NCBI GenBank assembly: GCA_012798145.1
Contig: JAAZNT010000322.1
Coordinates: forward strand, 1-5,247
Length of the DNA stretch: 5,247 nt
Direction of reading: 5' to 3'
Source: Thermoanaerobaculaceae bacterium
Lineage (GTDB): Bacteria; Acidobacteriota; UBA4820
Positions 1 to 5,247 of the stretch are shown in pieces. Position 1 is the first letter of the stretch; every line of letters starts with the position of its first letter. The notes under the pieces are model-generated. The model had not been told where the DNA came from. It made no database searches and worked only from the letters and a program-made list of their open reading frames with translations. Made by a program: the position numbers and the translations under genes.

Positions 1-868
1 AAATTGGAGCGCCTCCGTCACCATTATTGTATGCGTTTGTGCAGTTTGCAATTCTGAACTGGAAATCAACAAAATATCCTGAACCCCAAACGGAATTTGC
101 ACTTGTATGATAAACCAATCTTGTCCTTCCAAAATCCCAAGTTGCCCCATCAGCATTTGGATTGGGAGGAACCACGGCAGTTTGTGTGGCGGCGTTTCCC
201 CACCAAACCAAATCACTGGGGTTTGTAATCTGATTGTTTGAAACTGTTTCTGAGGTTACGCACTGGCTCGGAGAATTGTTGTAATAAATTTTCAGGTCAT
301 CTCCGTCATTGCTTCCCGGAACAACGCTTATATCAGTTGATTTGCCTCCGCCACTGTCTCCTGAAAGAACGACATTTATTTCTTTCCATCCGTCTCCGTC
401 AAGGTCGACAAGCAGGTTCCAAGTGTTATTGGTCCAAGGGTTGCTTCCCGTTCCGTCGCCTGATGATTTTGCTTGCGGAGTCAAAGGATCGCCTGCAACC
501 CTAACTCTATAGAAAAAGACTTGGTTTGTTGAATCGTAAGCGTAATAACAACTTGCATAATATGGAGAATCGCCTCTTGAAATATCATTTGAACCGCTTA
601 CAGACGCCCCTCTTGAACAATCCGGGTTTCCTGTAAGGTCTTTGATTTGGTCTCCAAGTTGGGTGTAATAAAGCCATCCTCCTGTTCCCACTGTTTCATT
701 TGGCCAGGAAACAGGTGGGTCATTAACCGATTCCAAAGACCAAGGCTGATAGTCTTGCAAATTTAATGGATTTTCTTGTTCTCCACGGAACTCAGGGAAA
801 AACAGGCTAAAGCAAAACAGTAACCCAAACAACCCAAGAATTTTGATAAAACCTCTTTTTTTCTTCAT
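1..868 (-). CDS. Exported surface-type protein, N-terminal 289 residues (partial, runs off left edge)
   Basis: The reading frame opens with ATG at 868 and stays open to the window edge, giving 289 residues without a stop. An in-frame TAG lies directly before the ATG, so the start cannot move upstream. A GGAGG Shine-Dalgarno sequence sits 7 bases ahead. Residues 1-24 look like a signal peptide: KKKR, then a hydrophobic stretch with LGLFGLLF. Cys19 has Phe before it, so it is not a convincing lipobox. The mature part is rich in Gly, Asn, Ser, Asp, Tyr and Trp. It contains DLDGDG (residues 155-160), a calcium-loop-like motif seen in many secreted proteins. The pattern GDSPYY...FFYRVRVAGDP (99-128), then LLVDLDGDGWKEI, then FVDFQFRI (266-273), resembles N-terminal domains of large bacterial surface or adhesin-like proteins; this is a remembered resemblance, not a family assignment. 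Cys84, 107, 203 and 276 could form two disulfides. Anchoring and C-terminal domains lie outside the window, so the function is unknown. Base composition is richer in G+C than in the sensor gene. Confidence 0.88.
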   Translation of the reverse strand, partial: MKKKRGFIKILGLFGLLFCFSLFFPEFRGEQENPLNLQDYQPWSLESVNDPPVSWPNETVGTGGWLYYTQLGDQIKDLTGNPDCSRGASVSGSNDISRGDSPYYASCYYAYDSTNQVFFYRVRVAGDPLTPQAKSSGDGTGSNPWTNNTWNLLVDLDGDGWKEINVVLSGDSGGGKSTDISVVPGSNDGDDLKIYYNNSPSQCVTSETVSNNQITNPSDLVWWGNAATQTAVVPPNPNADGATWDFGRTRLVYHTSANSVWGSGYFVDFQFRIANCTNAYNNGDGGAPI

Positions 869-875
869 CTAAACA

Positions 876-880
876 CCTCC
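876..880 (-). promoter_or_regulatory. Strong Shine-Dalgarno of the surface-protein gene
   Basis: GGAGG lies 7 bases before the ATG at 868 and continues as GGAGGTG, close to a full anti-Shine-Dalgarno match. With the in-frame TAG at 869-871 it fixes the start codon. Confidence 0.85.
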
Positions 881-903
881 ATCATTTAACTATTCACTAC
901 AAT

Positions 904-932
904 ACAATAATGCTTTTTATTTCATTTTTCAA
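904..932 (-). promoter_or_regulatory. Candidate sigma-70-type promoter for the surface-protein gene
   Basis: Read on the minus strand, TTGAAA (927-932; 5 of 6 to TTGACA) is followed after exactly 17 bases by TATTGT (904-909; 4 of 6 to TATAAT). Transcription would start near 894-898, leaving a leader of about 26-30 bases with the Shine-Dalgarno inside it. An overlapping alternative is TTGTTG, 17 bases, CATTAT. The DNA is AT-rich, so a chance match is possible. Support comes from its position between the CRP-like site and the start codon. Confidence 0.42.
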
Positions 933-970
933 CAAGAAAAGCAAAAATGTGACATTTGTCACACTTTTGC
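931..970 (-). terminator. Possible intrinsic terminator of the 94-residue gene
   Basis: The minus-strand RNA can form a 13-pair stem from GCAAAAGUGUGAC (970-958) and GUCACAUUUUUGC (953-941), closed by the loop AAAU. A U-rich run, UUUUCUUGUU, follows at 940-931. Five pairs are G-C and one is G-U. That imperfect position is tolerated only in a minus-strand transcript; a plus-strand transcript would have an A-C mismatch, which hints at selection as minus-strand RNA. It lies 49 bases after the stop of the small gene. The modest GC content of the stem and the embedded CRP-type core keep this uncertain. Confidence 0.45.
945..966. promoter_or_regulatory. CRP/FNR-family-like operator
   Basis: Positions 948-963 read TGTGA-CATTTG-TCACA, an exact match to the TGTGA-N6-TCACA core recognised by CRP. 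On the plus strand the left side also carries the flanking AAA of the extended CRP consensus. Its centre (955.5) lies about 58-62 bases upstream of the predicted start of the surface-protein transcript and just above the -35 box. That is the class I activator position (about -61.5 in the Escherichia coli model). Which CRP/FNR-family protein would bind is unknown, and none is encoded here. The same bases are the core of a longer hairpin, so a terminator role is a rival or additional reading. Confidence 0.5.
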
Positions 971-1018
971 GCTCTTCTTTAGAATTTAACAAAAGTTTAA
1001 ACATTCCATTTCTTCCTT

Positions 1019-1303
1019 TCATTTCATTATCTCCTTTAATTCTTTGGGTATTTCTTTTAAAATTTCCACCTGATAGCCGCCATTTTTAGTTATGACAACG
1101 CTTTTCTTTCCAACAAAAATCCATCCCTCCTGTGGAAAGGTTTCCAATCCCGTAGTATTTTCAATTTCATAGCAAAAGTTTTCAAATTCCTTGGTTATTT
1201 TAGCAACAAATTTGCTCATCTTTGAATCTATCGCTTGATTTTTGCTTTGGCAATTGCCCTCATTGTCAACTATGAAGGAAAGAAGCGTTTCTCTTTTCGT
1301 CAT
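1019..1303 (-). CDS. 94-residue protein of unknown function, possibly roadblock/LC7-like
   Basis: ATG at 1303 is preceded by GGGAGG 8 bases upstream, and an in-frame TAA two codons before the ATG blocks any longer start. The protein is soluble-looking, with no signal peptide or membrane segment, and about 10.8 kDa by rough estimate. I do not recognise a family with certainty. The visible pattern is a short strand pair (LLSFIVDNEGN, residues 7-17), a long amphipathic helix (about 28-51), strands WIFVGKKSVVIT (61-72) and YQVEIL (77-82), and a Lys/Glu-rich final helix. This order resembles the C-terminal two thirds of roadblock/LC7 domains, small regulators that often partner Ras-like GTPases, but the first helix is short or absent and no GTPase gene is in view. 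A sigma-54 promoter with upstream activator-type sites directly precedes it, so it is the likely target of the membrane sensor encoded upstream. As the first gene after that promoter it could be an effector or an anti-activator feeding back on the sensor; both roles are guesses. Confidence 0.8.
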   Translation of the reverse strand: MTKRETLLSFIVDNEGNCQSKNQAIDSKMSKFVAKITKEFENFCYEIENTTGLETFPQEGWIFVGKKSVVITKNGGYQVEILKEIPKELKEIMK

Positions 1304-1310
1304 ACTTTAG

Positions 1311-1317
1311 ACCTCCC
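1311..1317 (-). promoter_or_regulatory. Shine-Dalgarno at the predicted 5' end of the small-gene transcript
   Basis: GGGAGGT is followed by 7 bases and then the ATG at 1303. The -12 element upstream predicts transcription starting near 1318. The leader would then be only about 15 bases, with the Shine-Dalgarno almost at its very 5' end. The fit between promoter spacing and ribosome site supports both calls. Confidence 0.75.
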
Positions 1318-1328
1318 ACTCTCAACAT

Positions 1329-1345
1329 AGCAATATTGATGCCAA
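1329..1345 (-). promoter_or_regulatory. Sigma-54 (RpoN) -24/-12 promoter
   Basis: The minus strand reads TTGGCAT-CAATA-TTGCT. Compared with the RpoN consensus TGGCAC-N5-TTGCW, only the last base of the -24 block differs (T for C). The invariant GG and GC dinucleotides are present at the correct 12-base separation. The predicted start is near 1318, about 15 bases before the ATG of the 94-residue gene. It is directly downstream of a gene for a sigma-54 activator, which raises the prior strongly. No comparably good sigma-70 promoter is apparent in this gap. Confidence 0.78.
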
Positions 1346-1360
1346 TTATGGAAGGTTTTC

Positions 1361-1373
1361 TAACTTATTGATA
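1361..1373 (-). promoter_or_regulatory. Sequence matching the IHF consensus between enhancer and promoter
   Basis: TATCAATAAGTTA on the minus strand fits WATCAANNNNTTR at every fixed position. It is centred about 49 bases upstream of the predicted start, between the putative activator sites and the -24/-12 element, where DNA-bending sites occur in many RpoN promoters. The flanking DNA is AT-rich, so a chance match is a real risk, and I do not know whether this organism has IHF rather than only HU. Confidence 0.33.
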
Positions 1374-1406
1374 TTTATATACTTAAGAAAATGGCAAAAG
1401 ATAAAG

Positions 1407-1456
1407 TGTAACATTACTATTGTAACAAGTTACAGTAATAATGATGCAAGGTTACA
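1407..1456. promoter_or_regulatory. Cluster of four TGTAAC half-sites, candidate upstream activator sequence
   Basis: On the plus strand TGTAAC occurs at 1407-1412 and 1421-1426, and its complement GTTACA at 1429-1434 and 1451-1456. The middle pair forms the perfect palindrome TGTAAC-AA-GTTACA, flanked by the further inverted pair ATTAC (1413-1417) and GTAAT (1435-1439). The sites lie about 89-138 bases upstream of the predicted sigma-54 start, the usual distance for activator sites of this class. The first arm begins 3 bases after the stop codon of the activator gene. The natural ligand is that protein's C-terminal Fis-type helix-turn-helix; this is inference. A terminator for the sensor gene is the rival reading, but the 2-base centre and mostly A-T stem make a weak RNA hairpin. 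Confidence 0.55.
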
Positions 1457-1458
1457 TT

Positions 1459-4400
1459 TTATTTTGTTTTGTCAATCTCGTTTTTGTCAATATTGTATCT
1501 TTTCATCCATCTATAGACAGTCATTCTGCTAACATTTAGAATCTCACAAACTCTGGTAATATTTCCCCCGCTTTCTTTTATGGCTTCAAGCAACAATTCC
1601 CTTTTATCCTTATAGATTTTTCTATCATCAACTTCTATTTTATTTTTAGAAAATATCTCATTTCTTAAATAATGCGGTAAATTTTCAATGGTAATAGCAA
1701 AAGAATTGGAGTTGATAACGCAATGTTCAACAACATTTCTTAATTCTCTGATATTTCCGGGCCAATCATATTGCAACAGGAAATCCATTGCTTCTTTACT
1801 GAATCCAATAATATTCTTGTTATACTTTTTGAATTCTTCAAGAAAATAATTGACATAAAAAACAATGTCTTCTTTTCTTTCTCTCAGTGGAAAAACATTT
1901 ATTTCTGCAACTTTTATTCTATAAAAAAGGTCAAGTCTGAATTTCCCTTCGCTGGACAACTTCTCAAGGTCTCTATTTGTGGCGGCAAGAAATCTTACAT
2001 CTATTTTTTCAGGTTTTGTTTCTCCAACTTTAAGAATCTCTTTTTCCTGAAGAACTCTTAAAAGAACCTTTTGACCATCTAACGGCATATCTCCAATTTC
2101 GTCAAGAAATACAGTTCCGCCATTTGCCGCCGCAAAAAGACCTTTTTGGTCGCTTGCCGCTCCTGTAAAAGAGCCCTTTTTATGTCCAAAAAGCTGGCTT
2201 GCTAACAGAGTTTCTGTCAATCCCGCGCAATTGATAACGACAAACGGCTTTTCCTTTCTTTCGCTAAGGGAGTGTATGGTTTTTGCTATTACTTCCTTTC
2301 CTACGCCTGTTTCTCCCCTTATAAGAACTGTTGTGTCAACCTTGCTTAAAACTTCAATTTGTTTTGCAATTTGAAGCATTTTTGGGTTTCTTCCCAAAAT
2401 AAAATAATTTCCCAAAAAAGATTTGTTTTTCATTTCTTTATTTATAATTTCAGTTAATTCATAAAAAAAGATTATTTTAAGTTCGGGGTTTGATGGATGC
2501 GTAAAAATTTCAATTTCAGAAAAGAAAGTTTCGTCGTTCTTCATCTTAATTTGCAAAAGCAATCTGTTTAAAGAATTTGGATAATTTTTTAAATTCTTGA
2601 CAAGTTCCTCATTCGTTTTTTCTCGAATTGGCAACACTTTCAATAAGTTTGTATTTGTGATGGATTCATCCAAATTGAAGATTTTTTTAAATGGTTCATT
2701 TACAAAAACCACATTTAAATCATTATTGACTACGACTGCGGCTGTTTTCATTTTTTCAAAAAGAGCGGTCAAGTATTCATTCACTCTTTTTATTTTTGAA
2801 TTGACTTCGTTTAGTTCTTCTGTTTTCATCAATAAAACGGCAGTATTTTCTTTCACTTTCTCTTCAAGCAAAAGCGCTCTTTTTCTTAAAGCGTAAGTTC
2901 TATATTTGAAAATCAGAACAATTAAACTCAAAGAAACGATAAAAAGAAAAATAAAAAATAGATTTGTTTGATAAAAATAGGGCTTTACAACAAAGGGAAA
3001 AACAGCATCACTTGCGCATTTATTTCCCTTGCTGTCGAAGACCGAAACCAATAATCTATAATCCTTAGGCTTCAATCCTGTGTAAATTGCAATTCTATCT
3101 TTACCCCCATTTTTCCAATCATTATCGTATCCTTCAAGCTTATATATAAACCTTGCATAATCATTGCTTAAAAAGATAGGAGCGGTATATTTAAATGATA
3201 TGTCAATTTTTCCCTTGCCAAATGTGGGATTTTCATTTTTATAATCTGCCATTTTATTATTAACCTTAACATATTCAATAATAGGGGTGGATGGCGGCGG
3301 AAAAGTAATATTAGGGTTTATGCCAACAATGCCCTTTATAGTGGCGAACCAAATTTTTCCGTCTTTTCCAACTGTTAAAGAGGGCTGATTTCTTCCATTG
3401 CATTCGGAAGAGAGCATCCCTTCTCCTTTTCCATAAAAGCCAATTTTAAGAAAACTTGTTTTGCCGTCTGCGTAATCATTAAGGTCTTGAATTCTAATCT
3501 TCATTATTGTGTCATTGCTACTAATGTAAAGAGATTTGTTATTGTCTTCAACTATGTAAGAAAGAAAATCGCTTTTTAGCCCATCCTTTGTTGAAAAATT
3601 GAAAAATTTCCCCTCTTTGAACCTTGTTAAACCGCCTCCATAAGCTGCTATCCATACTGTTCCTTCAGAATCTTCATAAATTCCTCTGACATTTTCGTAT
3701 GGCAGCCCATCTTTCTCTGTAATTGAAATAATTTTCTCCCCTTTGACCAAATTTATCCCATTTGAAGTTCCCACCCATATATTTCCACCTCTATCCTCGC
3801 TTACGCTATTTACAACTCCCTGAAGAAGACCATTTTTCCAATCATAAATTTTTTCAATTCGCTCATTTTTTAAAACGGCAACCCCTTTTTGTGTTCCCAC
3901 CCATAGATTTCCCTTTGAATCCTCGAAAAGAGCGTTTATATCATTGCAAGGCAGTCCATTTTCGCTGTTATATATCTCAATTTTACCATTCTTTAATTTA
4001 ATGAGTCCAGAATTCCATGTTCCTATCCAGAATGTTTTGTCTTTAGTCCTAAAGATAGATGTAATGACTTTATTATTCCATTTGGATTTCTCTATTTTTC
4101 CATCTTTTAGTCTATATATTACTCCATCAGGATAGTATGAAGAAAAAATAATTGAGCCATCATAATCGGCAAAAACAGAAGCGACTGTTTCTCCATAAAT
4201 GCCATCTTCCTTACCGTAAAACTCAACAAGGGGGTAACTAATTTTAAATAAACCATCACCATCGCTTCCAACCCATAAATTGTTTTCTTCATCAACTAAC
4301 AACGATGTAATTTTCACATCTTTTTTTTCAACATAATCAAAAAATCCCTCAAATAAATTCAAAGAATTATTTTGGAAAATATATAAACCTTTAAAGCTAC

Positions 4401-5205
4401 CGATCCAAAAATTTCCTTTTTTATCTTTAGCTATTGAAAGGATTTGTTTGGATTTAATATATTGAACCGATTTGCCTCTAATTTTTATTAAATAAGCCTC
4501 TGTTCCCGCATAAATTGTTCCATCTTCATCCTCAAAAAATGTAAGAATTTGGTATTTTATTAAAGGGAATATTTCTATTTTTCTATCCTTTAAAATTGCC
4601 AAGCCCTTTGTTGTCCCTATTAAAAGTTCGCCGTTTTTTGTTTTATATAGAGATTTTACGCTAATTGAAGGCAGACGGTCCATTATAACATTTATTATTT
4701 TCTCATCCTTTAAAAAGAACAATCCACCATCTGTCCCCACACAAATTGTTCCATCCTCAATCTCAACAATATCATTAACATTAACAACATCATACCCTTC
4801 ATTTGTCCAATCAATTATTTTTATCTTTTCTTTTTCAAAAATAAATATCTTCTTATTTTCGGTTGCCACCCATAATCTATCTTTGCTATCAATAAAAAGT
4901 TTCGCTACTCTGCTTCCTTTAAAAAATTCTCCTTCTTTAAGAATAGCAAGAGAGGAAAATTCCTTTCCATCAAACTTGCATATTCCTCCGAATGTTCCTA
5001 AAAGCAGGTATCCTTCCTTAGATTTCAAAATTGATCTCACTGAATTTTGAATGAGACCATTTTCTGTCGTCCAATTAGAAAAAATCATTTTTGATTTTTT
5101 CTCAACATAGTAGCAAAAATGGGCTTTCGAAAAGACAAAAAAGATATAGATAAAAAGGAGAATTTTTAAAAAAAGAAAAAATGTCTTCTTTTTTCCAACT
5201 CCCAT
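1459..5205 (-). CDS. Membrane-spanning sigma-54 activator with two-propeller extracellular sensor
   Basis: This 1248-residue protein is a one-component signal transducer. Residues 1-7 are basic and 8-26 hydrophobic; SKA at 26-28 could be a signal-peptidase site. Residues 54-630 hold 14 propeller repeats of the type LWVGT..GL (two seven-bladed units). Residues 638-742 form a Y_Y_Y domain (Tyr688, Trp697, Tyr708, Tyr716). Residues 747-768 are a membrane helix followed by KYRTYALRKR, and 775-815 a probable coiled coil. A PAS-like domain covers about 811-922. The AAA+ domain (about 932-1166) has Walker A GETGVGK (964-970), a sigma-54 contact loop GSFTGA (1011-1016, usual form GAFTGA), Walker B FLDE (1033-1036), ATNR (1075-1078), Arg1090 and Arg1096 as likely arginine fingers, and WPGNIREL (1148-1155). 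A Fis-type helix-turn-helix lies at about 1200-1240. All core motifs look intact. There is no receiver or kinase domain, so ligand binding outside probably controls ATPase-driven open-complex formation directly. The ligand is unknown; relatives of the sensor half in Bacteroides detect polysaccharide fragments. GAGGAG lies 9 bases before the ATG, and an in-frame TGA at 5233-5235 excludes a longer start. Confidence 0.95.
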   Translation of the reverse strand: MGVGKKKTFFLFLKILLFIYIFFVFSKAHFCYYVEKKSKMIFSNWTTENGLIQNSVRSILKSKEGYLLLGTFGGICKFDGKEFSSLAILKEGEFFKGSRVAKLFIDSKDRLWVATENKKIFIFEKEKIKIIDWTNEGYDVVNVNDIVEIEDGTICVGTDGGLFFLKDEKIINVIMDRLPSISVKSLYKTKNGELLIGTTKGLAILKDRKIEIFPLIKYQILTFFEDEDGTIYAGTEAYLIKIRGKSVQYIKSKQILSIAKDKKGNFWIGSFKGLYIFQNNSLNLFEGFFDYVEKKDVKITSLLVDEENNLWVGSDGDGLFKISYPLVEFYGKEDGIYGETVASVFADYDGSIIFSSYYPDGVIYRLKDGKIEKSKWNNKVITSIFRTKDKTFWIGTWNSGLIKLKNGKIEIYNSENGLPCNDINALFEDSKGNLWVGTQKGVAVLKNERIEKIYDWKNGLLQGVVNSVSEDRGGNIWVGTSNGINLVKGEKIISITEKDGLPYENVRGIYEDSEGTVWIAAYGGGLTRFKEGKFFNFSTKDGLKSDFLSYIVEDNNKSLYISSNDTIMKIRIQDLNDYADGKTSFLKIGFYGKGEGMLSSECNGRNQPSLTVGKDGKIWFATIKGIVGINPNITFPPPSTPIIEYVKVNNKMADYKNENPTFGKGKIDISFKYTAPIFLSNDYARFIYKLEGYDNDWKNGGKDRIAIYTGLKPKDYRLLVSVFDSKGNKCASDAVFPFVVKPYFYQTNLFFIFLFIVSLSLIVLIFKYRTYALRKRALLLEEKVKENTAVLLMKTEELNEVNSKIKRVNEYLTALFEKMKTAAVVVNNDLNVVFVNEPFKKIFNLDESITNTNLLKVLPIREKTNEELVKNLKNYPNSLNRLLLQIKMKNDETFFSEIEIFTHPSNPELKIIFFYELTEIINKEMKNKSFLGNYFILGRNPKMLQIAKQIEVLSKVDTTVLIRGETGVGKEVIAKTIHSLSERKEKPFVVINCAGLTETLLASQLFGHKKGSFTGAASDQKGLFAAANGGTVFLDEIGDMPLDGQKVLLRVLQEKEILKVGETKPEKIDVRFLAATNRDLEKLSSEGKFRLDLFYRIKVAEINVFPLRERKEDIVFYVNYFLEEFKKYNKNIIGFSKEAMDFLLQYDWPGNIRELRNVVEHCVINSNSFAITIENLPHYLRNEIFSKNKIEVDDRKIYKDKRELLLEAIKESGGNITRVCEILNVSRMTVYRWMKRYNIDKNEIDKTK
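3316..5046 (-). repeat. Fourteen tandem propeller repeats in the sensor half
   Basis: Each repeat runs about 30-45 residues and centres on a motif of the form V.SI..D..GNLWVGT..GL..L..GKI. I count cores at residues 66-71, 111-115, 153-158, 194-198, 230-235, 266-270, 310-314, 352-356, 392-396, 434-438, 476-480, 517-521, 558-563 and 617-622. Fourteen blades make two seven-bladed beta-propellers, the arrangement known for the periplasmic sensor of Bacteroides hybrid two-component systems. Blades 9-12 are the most regular; blades 5, 8 and 13 have degenerate cores, which may mark ligand-contact or inter-propeller faces. Confidence 0.85.
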
Positions 5206-5247
5206 ACCAAAAAACTCCTCAATTAAATTATCTCATTTATAAAGATA
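5206..5247 (-). promoter_or_regulatory. Leader and possible -10 element of the sensor gene
   Basis: The 42 bases before the sensor gene hold its GAGGAG ribosome site (5215-5220) and GATAAT (5227-5232 on the minus strand), 5 of 6 to a -10 box. The matching -35 region would lie beyond the window edge, so this promoter cannot be confirmed. No -24/-12 element is visible in these bases. Confidence 0.3.

Noticed and set aside
238..512. Two overlapping plus-strand open frames of 88 and 67 codons
   Set aside because: They lie antisense within the surface-protein gene, lack convincing ribosome sites, and have no protein-like composition; the minus frame has a signal peptide, strong Shine-Dalgarno and coherent domain pattern.
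811..814. Cys19 as a lipoprotein attachment site in the surface protein
   Set aside because: The residues before it are Leu-Leu-Phe; a lipobox needs a small residue (Gly, Ala or Ser) just before the Cys.
939..954. Possible second -24/-12 promoter before the surface-protein gene (TGTCAC...TTTTTGCTT on the minus strand)
   Set aside because: GG is replaced by GT and the GC dinucleotide is one base too close, so the spacing rule for sigma-54 promoters is broken.
995..1002. GTTTAAAC palindrome between the small gene and the surface-protein gene
   Set aside because: Eight bases, all but two A/T, in AT-rich spacer; no partner site or spacing suggests a function.
1771..4135. Plus-strand open frames opposite the sensor gene (1771-2061, 2597-2896, 3762-4001, 3944-4135)
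   Set aside because: All are antisense to conserved domains of the sensor and are rich in Phe/Ser, as expected from reading Lys/Glu-rich genes backwards.
3316..5046. Recurrent CCCACCCATA-like DNA words suggesting a repeat array or CRISPR
   Set aside because: They follow a codon-phased period and encode the WVGT cores of propeller blades; there are no conserved repeats with unique spacers.

Overview
This is an AT-rich bacterial window with three genes, all on the minus strand. In transcription order they are a large membrane-spanning sigma-54 activator (5205-1459), a 94-residue protein (1303-1019), and the start of an exported, surface-type protein (from 868, running off the left edge). An inner-membrane sensor with a long extracytoplasmic part and a complete sigma-54 activator core point to a Gram-negative-type bacterium that uses RpoN. 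I cannot place the lineage. The Lys/Ile-rich proteins and AT-rich codons fit a low-GC genome.

The large gene encodes a one-piece signalling protein. In order it has a signal peptide or anchor, 14 propeller-type repeats (two seven-bladed propellers), a Y_Y_Y domain, one membrane helix, a probable coiled coil, a PAS-like domain, a sigma-54 AAA+ domain, and a C-terminal Fis-type helix-turn-helix. The outer half is the sensor architecture known from Bacteroides hybrid two-component systems. Here the histidine kinase and receiver are absent, and the sensor is joined directly to an RpoN activator.

The 155-base gap after this gene looks like a sigma-54 control region for the 94-residue gene. In transcription order it holds four TGTAAC half-sites (two forming a tight palindrome), a sequence matching the IHF consensus, a -24/-12 element one base from consensus, and a strong Shine-Dalgarno sequence at the expected transcript start. 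The simplest model is that the membrane sensor binds the half-sites just behind its own gene and switches on the small gene when an extracellular ligand is detected.

The next gap (869-1018) holds a 30-base hairpin-forming palindrome whose core is an exact TGTGA-N6-TCACA (CRP/FNR-type) site. Just downstream is a sigma-70-like promoter and then the strong ribosome binding site of the surface-protein gene. The palindrome may be an activator site for that gene, a terminator for the small gene, or both. The surface-protein gene is visibly richer in G+C than the sensor gene.
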